This document shows positions 40,631 through 52,824 of a stretch of 64,000 nucleotides of DNA, one piece after another. This DNA is from Typhlomys cinereus (lineage: Eukaryota; Chordata; Mammalia; Rodentia; Platacanthomyidae): contig JALPQD010000231.1 of the NCBI GenBank assembly GCA_023101885.1, positions 2,256,042 through 2,320,041 of the forward strand. The letters are read 5' to 3'. Numbering within the stretch: position 1 is the first letter of the stretch; every line of letters starts with the position of its first letter. A model generated the notes under the pieces. That model did not search any database. It was given only the letters and a program-made list of their open reading frames with translations, and was not told the DNA's origin. The translations under genes were made by a program, and so were the position numbers.

Positions 40631-42354
40631 GATCTTATATGTGTTCATGTTGTCTGTTCTTCCTTTTTTAGAATAGCACAAATCATAAAGATTTTTTTCC
40701 CTGATACATTCTTTAATTGTACCTTGTGTTCGACTGTGACGCAGCTCTGTTATCTACTGAATAATCTACTCTTGCCTGGAAGTAGGTCTCTTGACTTTAT
40801 TATAAAAGCTGACATCCTAAATTAAATGTCTTTACACACTTATTTTTACAGATCCCTTTGGTTCTTCCTTTCCGTAGTTAGTAGTTAATGAGTTAGCATT
40901 ACGTTTGCAAATATGGTCTAAGACTTTGGACATGAGCAGCTGACCTGCTACAAAGGCCACAGTTGGTGTCTACAGCCTTCCAGGGAGGCCGGCCGTGGTC
41001 ATTTTCTGTTCTCTTGTGTACTGATGATCTCACTGTTCGTAGCATTTTCAGTGCATTGGACCAGAATAGATGCTCAAGTTTTTACTTGTGTTTCTTTGAC
41101 TGTGTGGTGCAAAGTCATTATTTTAGCACAACACAGAGAACGTGATGTCTTTCTTCACCCATGAGACAGTCTGATCCATTTGGCTCAGTCCAGGGCAAAG
41201 CCAAGGACAGGCTGTGGGCTGATCAGGGAGGGTCCCTGCTGGGAAAGAAGCGAATCTAAGGCAGTTTGAAGGTCTACTGTCCTTACCATAATTGCTAAGA
41301 AGAAATGCAAAGCAGAAAAAAATAAATTGAAGACTTATAAAGATTCCCCGAGATTAATATTCTGCTCTGAGAAAGACTATCCTTTCTCTCCTTCCACCTG
41401 CAACATTCCTTGGTCACCGAGCCAGAGCACAGGCGGACGGCATCCTGTCCTTTGGCCACATATGGTTAAAGTTTGTAAGCATACTTTCTAGCATAATGCA
41501 TTGTAGAAAAAGTAACTTTTAAGTTACTAACCCTGGGAGCAAAGGTAATTGATCATTTGAGAGAACTACCTACCCTTTTATTTTTCTAAATTGAACATTA
41601 GCCAAGACAATCTGAGATTTGCCTTTTGTTTATTTATTTTCTTTTTTGGGTAACTTGATTCCCCAATTATAAATAATGATTATTTAATGTCTGTTAATTC
41701 TCTCACAGTTGAGGGTGAGTTCTAATTAGCTATCTCTCTAAGATATGTGGTTTGTGGCTTGAGAGGTTTTCCAATGCCTCCCTCCCTAGAACTAATGGCT
41801 CAGAACCAAGAAAGACTGACAGGAGCTTTATCTCGTGCTGGGGCTGGGATCCTGCCCAGCACGCCCACACCCTCTTACAGCTCTGCAGGTGACGGAAACC
41901 CACTGCACTGCGGGGCGGGCCTCACTGTGGTACCGTGTAGCTGTGCTGGGGCAAGTCTCTGCTCCTTGCAGAACGCTTAGTTCTAGGAGACCACAGACAC
42001 TTTCTCCTGGTGTAATTTTGGGTAGTAATTCTAGGTGCTATAAAGACAGTAAAGTGTGGTTTGTGGGTATTTATCTCCCAGATCCTGGTGAAAGCAGCTC
42101 AAATCCTAATTGATGGTGGAGGCTGACCACAGAGCCAGGAAAGAAGGGCGTTGGTCTGAAGCTCCTAATTCTCAGTCAGCTAACTGTATTGATTGGTCAC
42201 CCATCACGCTGGCTTGTAGATATCTGGGGACTACACTTGACTTTGGAGCAAATTAAGTCTCTCCCAGGCCTAATGTACAAAGTCTGCTTAACTATCAGTG
42301 AAATCATAAAACAAGAGAGTTCCTAATTTTGCCTTAGACAAGAATTAAAGTGTT
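40631..42354. other. AT-rich unique sequence, no gene recognised
   Basis: About 1.7 kb of AT-rich sequence that looks intergenic or intronic. 41500-41740 has homeodomain-type cores (AATTATAAATAATGATTATT, TCTAATTAGC). Frames under 92 codons. Confidence 0.45.
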
Positions 42355-42672
42355 GCTGAGACTCAGTGGGTAAAAGCATTTGCCATGCAAGTCTGACATC
42401 CTGAGTTCAAGCCAAGTGGCCGCCAACAGCTGGCGGCTGATCTCACACCTGTGACCCCAGTACTCTTATGGGTAATGGGAGGCACGGACAGGAGACTCAG
42501 AAGCTCAGGGGCTGGCTACCTGGAATGTTCTATGTGGGAGAAACAAGAGAGACCTTTTGTCTTCAACATATACCTTTGGCATAAGCCCACACTCACATCA
42601 GGCACGTGATATGCATATGCACATACACTCATGCACACATATGCACATGCATACATATATATGTGCATAGAC
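42355..42672 (+). mobile_element. B4-type SINE, plus strand
   Basis: Head CTGAGACTCAGTGGGTAAAA, GCATTTGCCATGCAAGTCTG, then CACACCTGTGACCCCAGTAC, GGGAGGCACGGACAGGAGAC, and a tail of CATATGCACATACACTCATG-type repeats to 42670. Confidence 0.8.
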
Positions 42673-44257
42673 GTTTCCACAATTAAAATTAAAAGTATTA
42701 AAATTCAAACAATATATGAAGAATGGTTTTCTGTTTAGTGAAATTTTCTGGTTAAGACTTAAGTTATTTAATGAGAGAATTTCTTGCATGATGAGAATAG
42801 TCTGGGGGTAGAGAGATGGAGAGATGGGGTGATAGTTATTTGACAAACTTATTTCCTTCGACTGAGCCGTGCTCTTAACAATGGTGACTTTTATGACACA
42901 TTTATTTTACCACAAGTAATTTTTAGAAAAGGATAAATGAAAGTCTCTTACGGAGAGTGTTCAAGTCTGAGTTTTGCCCCAGTAAATACAGGTACTGAAT
43001 ATAATTGTACATTGGCGGATGCTTCAGGGTCACTATTTTGGATCCTAGTTCTCATTTTAGAACTAGCAAAGAAGAACTAATGCATTGGACACAGCAGTTG
43101 GGAAAGCGCTACCAATTTCTTTATGCGCTTGTGCATTCCTACAGCACGTTCCTCCCTGAAGTAGACCGAAGCAAAAGTAATTTGGATCTGCATTAATTGG
43201 GTTCTAATTTATCTGGGTATCTAATTTAGACTCCCCATTAAAACCCAGCTACCTAATGCAGTGTTTCATTTGGACAGATTTCATGTGGCCACGCTGGAGA
43301 AGCTGAGCGCTCTCCGCCACCCGTGCCGTGTGTTCTTGACGCCCAGAAAATGTTTTTGAAGGTCAACTCTGGCGTGGGGGAGAATTAATATGAAAATGCA
43401 TTTAATAAATAAACTGTCAGATGATTCCTCAGATACTGCAAGCGGCACAAAGTCTTCTTGCCTCCCCTTCAGATATGTACGGAGGGATGATGGTTAATAC
43501 AGAGACTCCGAGCCCTCTAGAATCATGGCTAGTCTCGCATTGCTCTGCGGACTTCATTGATCTTGAGCGACAGCCATTTATTCCCGGAATCTGGTCCTTC
43601 CCTGGGAAAGCAGGAGCAGAACTAGACATCTACCACCGCTGTGTTTATTCAGAGAGTAAAACAGAAAGATGGATCAGCAGTGAGGGCTGAGCTCATGACC
43701 CCATGCACGGGCAGTTGGGGGTCGGTGGGAGGACGGGGGAGGAAGGGAGGCTGCGGAGGGTCCTTTGAATCAGCAGGCTGGTTTAATGTCAGACCTGGAG
43801 AGTCGTGTGAGGCTGTCGCTGGAGCTCTCTGCCCTTCACAGGCACCGACCCAGGAAGACGGGACATTAATTAGCATATCTGCGCGCAGGAGTGGACAGCG
43901 TGGAGGAGTAGAGCCATCTCTGCCCCCCTCACCAGGGATGGCTATTTCCTTTCCCCGCAGGTCTCCGCGGGCTGTGCAGACAGATGTAACGGGGTTCCTT
44001 GGATGCAAGGGCAGGAGGACATCTCAGGAAATGTACCTTCGGCTCCCCAGAAACGTGTGGAAAACTCAGTACATGTCGTTCAAGTCAAGTCATCCATATT
44101 TCTGATATTTTGGGAAGACTCATGGGCCTGTGGACATGGATAATTTCCTCACCTCCCTGTAGATTCTAAGCCAGTAACTTGATCCTGAAGGCTCTTTAGT
44201 GGCTGCCGAGTGAGAATCTTAAACCTTTTTTGACCTTACATATATGTTTACATAATG
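42673..44257. other. Unique sequence, no gene recognised
   Basis: About 1.6 kb. 43200-43440 is AT-rich and non-repetitive and could be conserved noncoding DNA. The 154-codon plus frame (43641-44105) and 119-codon minus frame overlap each other and have no domain. Confidence 0.45.
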
Positions 44258-44392
44258 AGACTTTTGCTTTTGAGGTGGGCCCTTGCATAGCCTAGGCAGA
44301 AATAGAACTCGTTCAGTGTCTGTGGATGACCTTGAAGCCTCCACCTGCCAAGGGCTGGAGTTACAAGTGTGCGCCAACATGTCCATTTTTAG
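44258..44392 (-). mobile_element. B1-like SINE, minus strand
   Basis: Diverged: GGTGGGCCCTTGCATAGCCT, GATGACCTTGAAGCCTCCAC, AAGGGCTGGAGTTACAAGTG, TGCGCCAACATGTCC. Confidence 0.65.
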
Positions 44393-44434
44393 GGGTGCTG
44401 GGATTGGACCCAAGGTTTTGTCTGCCACATTCCA

Positions 44435-45026
44435 CAGTATGTCAGATTCCCAGTGCTGTGCACAGTATGTCAGAGTCCCAGTGCTGCGCACAGTATGTCA
44501 GATTCCCAGTGCTGTGCACAGTATGTCAGATTCCCAGTGCTGCGCACAGTATGTCAGATTCCCAGTGCTGCGCACAGTATGTCAGAGTCCCAGTGCTGGC
44601 ACACAGTATGTCAGAGTCCCAGTGCTGCGCACAGTATGTCAGAGTCCCAGTGCTCATGCACAGTATGTCAGAGTCCCAGTGCTGCGCACAGTATGTCAGA
44701 GTCCCAGTGCTGCGCACAGTATGTCAGAGTCCCAGTGCTGGCACACAGTATGTCAGAGTCCCAGTGCTGTGCACAGTATGTCAGAGTCCCAGTGCTGGTG
44801 CACAGTATGTCAGATTCCCAGTGCTGGTGCACAGTATGTCAGATTCCCAGTGCTGGCGCACAGTATGTCAGATTCCCAGTGCTTATGTAGAGTATGTCAG
44901 AGTTCCAGTCTCATGCACAGTATGTCAGAGTCCCAGTGCTGCGCACAGTATGTCAGAGTCCCAGTGCTGCGCACAGTATGTCAGAGTCCCAGTGCTGCGC
45001 ACAGTATGTCAGAGTCCCAGTGCTCA
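44435..45026 (+). repeat. 28-bp minisatellite, about 21 copies
   Basis: Unit CACAGTATGTCAGAGTCCCA followed by GTGCTGCG, with GATTCCC variants and some 29-bp copies (GCTGGCACACAGT). Since 28 is not a multiple of 3, all three plus frames (145-265 codons) read the same Ser/Cys/Gln/Val cycle. They are artefacts. Confidence 0.97.
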
Positions 45027-45744
45027 CCTGTGATACGTCAGAAGCCTGGTTTCGCCTCCTCTCCTGTGGGCGCAGGTTGAAGTTGCCCGGCCCAGTGTCG
45101 GCCTTGGTTTGCCAGCTTCCGCCCTTGCTCCTTCCATCTTTCCTTAGCTCAACATTTGTGTTGCTGGCAATGTCAGTTGGTCCTGGGCGTCTCTCTCAGG
45201 ACTCAGGTCTTGGGTCTACACCACAGGGCTATATGGCGTCCCCATCTGGAATCCTGCATCCTCTCTGACATGTTTGTCCTCAATTACTTTGCTCCGGCCC
45301 TGATTTCCTGTGTCGTTTTTCTTTGGCCAGCCCTGCTCTGCTTCTGGGTGACTTCCATCATTTCTCCTGCACAAAGAATTTCTTTTAAATCAGGAACCTG
45401 TATGGTGTTCCACTTTTCCTCAAGTGTGACCAATCCTTCGAGAGTGGGGTTCAGACCAGCAAAGATAAATTGGTGCCCATTCTGTTAGTATTTTATTACT
45501 TGATATTTTCTTATGTGACACAACAAATCTGTTTCATTTTCATCCTTTTTACCCAGCCCAACCCCCATCTTGTTCCACTTCATACTTGTTGCAGTCTCCC
45601 TTCTACTTTCACATGTTTTTGTGTGTGTGACCTACTGGGACGTCTATGCTGGTGAGTGCTAGGGCATGGATGATAAAGAAACTTCCCTTTTCCTGTTTGA
45701 CATTAGCTTAAAGTAATCTCTCAGGGCAGCATATTATTTTTTGA
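45027..45744. other. Mostly unique; possible L1 3' fragment at 45470-45680
   Basis: No gene seen. 45490-45640 (TTCATTTTCATCCTTTTTAC, CCCCCATCTTGTTCCACTTC, CCTTCTACTTTCACATGTTT) resembles reversed rodent L1 3' sequence, weakly. Confidence 0.35.
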
Positions 45745-46386
45745 AATTGTTATGGTTGCATTTTGGTATCCGCTTGACAGTTGCAGACTGTTTGGGCGCA
45801 GCTGTGGAAGGTTAATGGTTGGAATGGCCCCTAAACAAGCCTGCAGGTACTTGACTGACTGCTGTGGAGAACCCAGCCCACAGTGGGTGGTACTTTCCAG
45901 TGGTGGACGGAAAATAGGAGGTGCAAGGAGGAGGGACTTGCTCTTCCCTTATCGGGGGTCGACTTGCTGTGGAGTCCACTCTGCATGCACGTTGTTCTCC
46001 TTTAGAGCATGTGTCCTTCTTTGTTGCTGCTGCTGCCTCCGTCCTTGGCTGACTCGGAGCTTCACCTTTTCCACCGCGTTGTTGCTGTTCCCGCTGCCTT
46101 CGGAGCCTGGTCTCCAGCCCTCGCTGCTGTTCACTGTTCATCGCCGACGTCGGAGCCCAGCTGTTCTTCATTGACGTCGGAACCCAGCGTCTTTAATCCT
46201 CCAGAGGAGCAAAGGCTTGAGACCTTCTTGGGATCTTTTGGCTTGTGGAACATTCCAGTCAAGAACGAGGCTGCTTTGGGTGGCTACCTTGAAGGACACT
46301 ATTTTTATTGTGAGTTATTTTAATAAACTTATTTATATATATTACATTCTATAGATTCAGTTTGTTCAGAGAACCCTGACTAATAC
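45745..46386 (-). mobile_element. URR1-like element, minus strand
   Basis: The high-coordinate end CAGAGAACCCTGACTAATAC is the reversed start of the family ('gtattagtcagggttctctg'), preceded by an AT-rich tract and AATAAACTTATTTATATATA. The low-coordinate end has GGTATCCGCTTGACAG and GAACCCAGCCCACAGTGGGT. GCTGCTGCTGCCTCCGTCCT and CGGAGCCTGGTCTCCAGCCC fill the middle. Near full length. Confidence 0.6.
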
Positions 46387-46794
46387 AGAAATCTTCCCTC
46401 ATTAATGGTGATAGGCACCTGTTACACAGATCTTGTGGAAATAGGCATCGCTGTGGTGAGCTCTTGGGTGAGGGAGCCCTGTTCTGTCCAGAAGATATGT
46501 CTGGAAACACCTCCCATGCCCCCAAACATTCTTACCACCCCCTCTTTTCTGCAACCTCTGTCAGTTTTGTATTTTGTTTTGTTCTTACCCTATTCTGTTT
46601 TTCTTTACAGTAGTACTTGTTTTTCTTTGTCATTTTCTGTATTTATATAGTTGATTCATTATTTACAGAGCACTAACCCTTTAACATGAGCTTCATGAGC
46701 ACAGGACCCTTAAGATCATAGACTAAGCCCATGGGTGGTGTTTTGAGCACATTTCTGAAATAAATGTGCTACTGGTAAATTTGGGTCTTAAATT
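46387..46794. other. Unique AT-rich sequence
   Basis: Nothing recognised. An 81-codon plus frame has no domain. Confidence 0.4.
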
Positions 46795-46892
46795 CACCTT
46801 TGCCATTTATTCATGATGTGATGTTCTGCAAGTTATTTCCCAAAGTTCAAGTTGCCTTGTTTCTAAATAATCCAGATAACTTCCATTTCGTG
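46795..46892 (+). mobile_element. MIR fragment, plus strand
   Basis: GCAAGTTATTTCCCAAAGTT followed by TGCCTTGTTTCTAAATAATC follows the MIR core order 'gcaagttacttaacctctctgagcctcagtttcctcatctgtaaaat'. Old and diverged. Confidence 0.5.
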
Positions 46893-47925
46893 AACTCGGT
46901 TGGCAGGACAGACCTGACCCTGATGTCTCGTAGCTAACTTGTTGGATTATTTTGTTGAACAAATACAGTCACAGTAGCTGTTGTTGGAGATGTTGGTGTT
47001 GATGGAATTTTGATTTAAGATGCAGTTCATCCAGGTGTGGATCTCACTTACCTGGAGGTGGAGTCCAGGAAATGGCGCCGATCCCATAAATCTGTGCTTC
47101 TGGAAGGAAACTCTCATCTGTTCTGGTTGTGTTGCTAACTGATAATGGCTTCTGGTATCTGTGCAAATGATTTTTGACTTCGTGTGGGCTTCCTCGGTGC
47201 AAAAATTTTCATTTTTCTTAAGCAAGTCATTGACTTTAATAGAAGTACAGAATGGGGCGTATCCCAGCCCTTGAGTTACAGAGGGATTATGAAGACATTC
47301 TTGGTTGCGTTATATGTAATCAGCATGTGATATTTCATGTGCTTTTATACTGGCGTGCTAGAAAAGTAAGGTCCACATTAGTGAGTAATTTTTTTTATAT
47401 TAGCCATAAAAATGTGGTTAGTGCTCTATTCTGTGAAGACTATATATACAAGGGCAGTTTGCTTCTTAAAATGCTAATAATTGTGAGCTGCTAATATTGT
47501 ACATTGAGTTCAGATATTTTAAATGTCTCTTCTTTCAAGATTGAATGTTAAGATTAGACTTTGGAATTGAGTACAAGCATGTGTAAATCATTTCCAAAAC
47601 ACAGAAATGAATGCAAATCAGAGGCCGGCTGGAGAGATTATTCTAGCTCTCCGACAGGACACAGAAACGTGAATTAGATGCTGATTTCTCATGCCCTCCA
47701 GGGTCACCGCCTCTTGGTTCTGCTGTGGCCAGTATCACTCCATGCCATCAGCAAAGCCCCCTGACGACGGTGGGAAAATGGGAGAGTCCGGCTTCAGATC
47801 TCCTCTTCCAGTTTGTTTCCCCTGCAACTTGGATTTCAAGCTGAAATGTGGCTTTCAATACAGCGAGCTCTGCTTTGTCCAATCACAACTCAAAGGCAGA
47901 ATGTTTCCTGTGTACTGGACAACCA

Positions 47926-47934
<9 letters not shown>
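46893..47934. other. Unique sequence, no gene recognised
   Basis: AT-rich. Frames under 95 codons until the 157-codon frame that runs into the microsatellites at 47.9-48.1 kb. Confidence 0.45.

Positions 47935-47958
<24 letters not shown>
47935..47958 (+). repeat. (CT)12 microsatellite
   Basis: Pure CT dinucleotides next to the tail of a minus-strand SINE. Confidence 0.95.
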
Positions 47959-47962
<4 letters not shown>

Positions 47963-47984
47963 GCACAGATGCACAGTGTATATG

Positions 47985-48052
47985 CATGTGTGTGCTTGTG
48001 CTTGTGAAGGTCAGAGGTCAACCTCAGCTGTTGTTCTTGGGGATGTTGACCA

Positions 48053-48108
<56 letters not shown>

Positions 48109-48292
48109 ATCTCTTACTGGCCTGTCACTCCCTGGTTTGGCTAAGCTCCTGTTCCACCTCCTAAGCCCCAAGATTATAAGATCACACCCTGACACCATTA
48201 CTCTTTTCTTACCTGGGTTCTGGGATCAAACGCGGGTCCTGTGCTTCCGTGGGAAGCACTTTACTCGCTGAACGTCTCTCCAGCCACTCTCA
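47985..48292 (-). mobile_element. B4-type SINE, minus strand, with internal (GT)26
   Basis: GGTCAGAGGTCAACCTCAGC at the low end, (GT)n at 48055-48106, B1-like part (CTCCCTGGTTTGGCTAAGCT) and reversed head (TACCTGGGTTCTGGGATCAA, GAAGCACTTTACTCGCTGAA, CGTCTCTCCAGCC). The (GT)n lies inside the element rather than at its end. Confidence 0.75.
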
Positions 48293-49654
48293 GGAGAGCG
48301 AGAGAGCAGCAATCGGCTGTTTTTGCAAATGTCAAGACCTAGTTTTTCTGCGTCTTGAAACTAACATTCAGCTGAGTCTTAACCTGTGTTCATTTTCCAC
48401 ACGTGCTAAATCTTCTAGTACTACTCATAGATCCGTTTGTAGCGACGACTCTGTAGTGTCTTTTCTTTGGAGAGATGCGACTATCTATACTGTTTACCTC
48501 TTGCACTTGAACGTGAAGCATGTGTATAGATGTGTGTGTCTGTGATAAACTCTGGGCTTTGCATTTATTTTTAGTTACATTGCTCATTAAAAATAAACTT
48601 TGAGAGTCATGATTGTTGATGATATAGTTTAAAAGAATGATTGGACAGGCATTTATGAAAACTAATGAATAAGGCTATGTTATATAAATGTTTTTTTCCT
48701 TTTAAACAGAATGTTTTATATATTAGTTGGCACTTCTTTCTAGTATAGAACTTGAAGAACATAAAGTTGTAATATAGATTTTCATCTTAATGGGAGTGCT
48801 GTGATATCTCATATTTTTTTAACTTCTCATTAGTTTTTATGACCTATGAATTACCTAAAACAGCTTCAGTCATTTGAATCCTCACTTACCACTTGTTTTA
48901 CTGCATGTAGAGTGTCGCTTGAGGAGTGGCAGGAAGCCGGGACCGTTCTGGTGGGACGATGCTCACACGTGTCACGGGATTTCCATGCGATGCTGTCAGG
49001 GTCCTGTACCGTGGGCCTGGAGATAATCCAGAAGCAAAGGAGACTGGAAGGCTAACTCGACGTCTGCAGGAACCTGCCGAGAACCCAGCAGACTTTTCTC
49101 AACACTGGTTCGGCGCTATTTGCAGAATCATCTTGGGGAGAACTTGAGCAATTTATTTTAAGCTCATTTCTCCAGTTCATTTGTCATCTGATATATTATT
49201 CCATTACCACTCACTTAAGAGAATGGCCCACACCACAAGACTCCAAGCTTTAATGTCCTCATTTTAGTTGTGGTTGATTTGTATGTTAAATTCCAAAGTA
49301 GTTTTTTGTTTTAAGTGGATAGGGGCAAGTACAGACCATATTGTCAGTTCTGTGTATCTGTGACTCTGCCTTGTGTATACAGACAGTTGGGGCCCAAAAG
49401 TTTTTGCTTAAAAAAAAAAAACAAAGCCCAAAAAACAACCCCCCCAAAAGAGACATTTTCCCATCCTTTTCCTCCTGAATGATATGACGACTATTTGAAA
49501 AAAGTATTTATGTTGTTCCAGGCATGATGAATCATCTGCTCATGATTGCATGCATGCAAGAGCACGTGCAGAGGTCAAAGCGAGCAGCCTTCACTTGACG
49601 TAAGGGACTGGTCCTCCGTGGGTTCTGGTGTCTCAGTGGATCCCCCGTGATACC
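48293..49654. other. AT-rich unique sequence, no gene recognised
   Basis: About 1.3 kb. Contains a poly(A)/poly(C) stretch at 49410-49450. No frame above about 75 codons. Confidence 0.45.
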
Positions 49655-49740
49655 AAGGGCCAACTTCATAGTCAGCTTGTGCTACACAGAGTGAGATCCT
49701 ATTTCAAAAGGCAAGCAACATTGCAACCCAAAAGCAAACA
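49655..49740 (+). mobile_element. B1-like 3' fragment, plus strand
   Basis: CAAGGGCCAACTTCATAGTC, GTGCTACACAGAGTGAGATC, CTATTTCAAAAGGCAAGCAA. This is the second half of a B1 with a degraded A-rich tail. Confidence 0.55.
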
Positions 49741-50744
49741 AAAGTTATGACTATACATGTCAAGTTCATGTTTGATTGAATGGAGAAAAGCAATGGCTGT
49801 GGATGCCGGACTTGTCATTGTATAGGTTACTCCAACCTCGGTTCATTGCACTGTGCGTATGTGAATATATGACCTACTTATGTATTCATGGGAATTACAC
49901 TTGGTGATTCCTGTGTTCGTCTTCCTTCGTTCAATCCGACAGCTCTGTTCTCTCTACTTGGAGCCCACTGGTGTAACTCACTTTAATATCTACTTATGCT
50001 TATTAAATTCTTCCATCACTTTCTTCCCTTGGTTCATTTCCAACTATGAGCTATGTTTCTGATCACCTTACGTGACCCACAAGCACATCTGTGTATATTT
50101 CTTTGGAACAATCCTCCTCACTTCTCCAGAACTAAGTTGAGAAACAATGTACCTGGAGGGTACAGGGTCAGAATTTACCCACGAGGATGAGGTTGGTTCC
50201 TGAGCATTTGAGAATGGTCCTGGGGGAGCAAGCTAATGGTGAGGCCGGGGTCCCCCAGCACCAGGCTTGACAGTAGGGCTTTCCAAGGCAAGGGATGGTG
50301 ACCACAGAGGATTCTGTCTCACAATGCTGGTCGCCTTTAGATGTGGCAGTTAGCAGGGAAGATGCTTAAATATTTAAGCTCTTTTTCAAGTTAGAAGGTT
50401 TATAGGTTGAGGGTTTGATCTACTTTTCTAATCACCATTATTGTGTGAGATTTTTGCAGGATGGATGTAAATAGGTATTCACCTCAGATAGGGCACTGAA
50501 GACAGATCAAAGTACCAGTGCTGCTCAAGTTTAACTTGGGGGATCACTGAGTTTCTTGGGGTTACTTACAGGAACAGGAACAACTCGAAGACAGCTTCAT
50601 CCCTGAAAAGCTCATGTCATCCCGGGTGACGAGTCAGGAAAGCTGCAGCCAGGAGCCCTGCAGGATGAGCTGACAGCTGGAGGCGCCGTGCCCAGCAGCT
50701 CCCACTGCTTCTCCAGCCTTGGGGAGGGGTCATGTGAATCCTGT
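49741..50744. other. Unique sequence, no gene recognised
   Basis: AT-rich single-copy looking sequence. Nothing recognised. Confidence 0.45.
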
Positions 50745-50940
50745 AAGTTTCAGGGACTTCCCGATGGCTCAGTGGGTTACAGGGACTTACCGTCAATCCC
50801 ATGACCCATGTAAAGATGGAAGGTGAAAACCGACTCCACAGAGCTGTTCCCTGTCCTCCCTGTGCACAGTGTAACATGCGTGCACATGGGTGTGTGAATG
50901 TGTGTGCCCATACACACAATAATAATGCACACGAAATTTG
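50745..50940 (+). mobile_element. B3-type SINE, plus strand
   Basis: GATGGCTCAGTGGGTTACAG, CAATCCCATGACCCATGTAA, GATGGAAGGTGAAAACCGAC, TGTTCCCTGTCCTCCCTGTG, then a CA-rich tail. Matches the rodent B3/B2-group order. Confidence 0.7.
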
Positions 50941-51325
50941 AAAACTGCAGAGTGAGTGTGCAGTCATGCATGGAAGGAAGCCTTCTTGGCCTTCCTGTCG
51001 TCTTGTTCTTGTGTTCTCTCCCAATCCTACTCCAGCCTCCTGTTTCTTTCCCTGCCTGTACTCTTGGGGGGACATGTTCTCTCCCTCCATTCTTCCCCAG
51101 GATTCAGGCGATCCTGAGTCAGTCCTGGTTGAAGGAGGAGGATGTCTGAGGGGATGGAAGGGAATTCACTCAGGAGTTGAGTTCCTGTCCTAAGTCACGC
51201 ATGGTCTTGAGGCATCTCACACGCCCCTGTTCACACCCAATCCGATGCCACCACGTGTGAGTCTCTCACAAAGACGTTCTGCAGAAGGTGACTCTGTTCT
51301 CATGGAGTTGTTGGGATGTGTAGCG
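50941..51325. other. Unique sequence
   Basis: Nothing recognised. An 83-codon frame has no domain. Confidence 0.4.
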
Positions 51326-51607
51326 CTGGAGGGTCAGAGGCGCAGCCGCTGGAGGAGGCGCTGGAGGGTCAGAGGCGCAGCCGCTGGAGGAGGCGCTGCG
51401 GGGTCAGAGGCGCAGCCGCTGGAGGAGGCGCTGGAGGGTCAGAGGCGCAGCCGCTGGAGGAGGCGCTGGAGGGTCAGAGGCGCAGCCGCTGGAGAAGGCG
51501 CTGGAGGGTCAGAGGCGCAGCCGCTGGAGGAGGCGCTGGAGGGTCAGAGGCGCAGCCGCTGGAGGAGGCGCTGCGGGGTCAGAGGCGCAGCCGCTGGAGA
51601 AGGCGCA
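51326..51607 (+). repeat. 35-bp GC-rich minisatellite, 8 copies
   Basis: CTGGAGGGTCAGAGGCGCAG recurs at 51326, 51361, 51396 and so on, exactly 35 bp apart, completed by CCGCTGGAGGAGGCG. Variants have CTGCGGGGTC or GGAGAAGGCG. Three CpG per unit make it a short CpG-dense island. Two plus frames (125 and 152 codons) read Arg/Gly/Glu cycles and are artefacts. Confidence 0.97.
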
Positions 51608-52117
51608 TTGCTCGCTGCGGGCTTCGCCGTCTTTTGTTCAGTTCCCACAATAGCGGAAGAGGAAAGTGGCATCTTCTTGGTTTTCCTGGGTGAGGCGCGG
51701 TGAGGTGCACGAGGATGTCCCCCCCGGAGGGGAGTCCTAGAGCGAGGTGAGAGGTGCTGATGAGCCCCACTGGGACCCGCTGAACTGGTCCAAGCTGGGA
51801 CCAAGTAGCTGTGAGAATGGACTGCCCAGCAGTGCCCGCTCCTTCCCTGCCCTGGAAATTGCACCCGTAACTCTTTATGCGGCCGTGCGCGCTCGCTGCG
51901 CCCTCGTGGGCAGCGGACACTCCTCTCCAGATTTACGAGCTGGCGCGCAGCACCTCCACCAGAGTTCCCGGGGAATCTCACAGACACCACAATTATTTGG
52001 GTTCTAAATTATCCTTTCTAGTTTTAAGCAGACGAACAGTTCTTTCCCTGTAAACAATGATTCCTGGAGATTATCGCTGCAATAACATAATTTGGTTTCC
52101 AAGGAAACACCATTATC
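51608..52117. other. Unique sequence, right end possibly conserved noncoding
   Basis: 51608-51980 is GC-rich with nothing recognised. 51985-52110 is AT-rich with CCTGTAAACAATGATTCC and the imperfect palindrome GTTTCCAAGGAAAC (52094-52107). Confidence 0.4.
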
Positions 52118-52230
52118 CACCCTTCTACCACCCTTCCTCTCTCTTCCTCACCTTTATCTACCCTTCTTCCACCCTTCCTTTTTCTTACCTTTAACCATCC
52201 TTCCTCCACCCTTCCTCCCTCTTCCTCAAG
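52118..52230 (+). repeat. Degenerate pyrimidine repeat, about 3 copies of roughly 37-40 bp
   Basis: CCACCCTTCC-headed units alternate with TCTTCCTCACCTTTATC-type parts. The minus strand reads a short Lys/Arg/Glu/Gly frame (artefact). Confidence 0.8.
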
Positions 52231-52824
52231 TCTGAATTTTTTAAAGCTTAAAATGTGTCATTGGACTCTTGCTATGGTTAGTTTTAGGCCTGACATTAGT
52301 TCCTAAGAAGTCGCAGTTTTCCATGTGATCTTCATGCTTTTCCACAAAGCATTTGTGGCTGGGCTGGCATTGCAGTCAATCGCTGCCTTCGTTATGATGC
52401 TCAGTGATGAGCGCGTCACACTTCAGAGACACAGTTTCTTTAAGCAAAATGCTCAGCTTGTCCCTCCTGCGGTTCTGTAATTATTCACTTGGTATTTGGT
52501 ATCCCGTCGTGAGGCCAGCCATGGCGTCTCTCCATATTTACTCACGGTCGGCATGGGCGTCCCAGCCAGCTGGATAGAGTCCTAGATAAGTTAATTACTG
52601 GGTCCGAGCTTCACTTCTACACTCTGTACTACTGGTGACTAAAAATATTTTTGGGCATTGTCTAAACTGCCAAATTCAGTCAGTCCTGTTCACTCAATAG
52701 GCAAGAAAGTGTTATACTACAAAGTGATATGGAGACGTTTATAGTCCCACAGGACACCAACAAGTATGTGGAAGCCACACGAAGGGACAGGTTGTCAGCA
52801 GCCACACCCACTGCTGAGGTATGG
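52231..52824. other. Unique sequence, possibly conserved noncoding
   Basis: Non-repetitive, AT-moderate. No gene seen. Confidence 0.4.

Noticed and set aside
44283..45080. 265-codon Cys/Ser/Gln-rich frame
   Set aside because: Artefact of the 28-bp array, open in all phases. It also starts inside a B1 copy.
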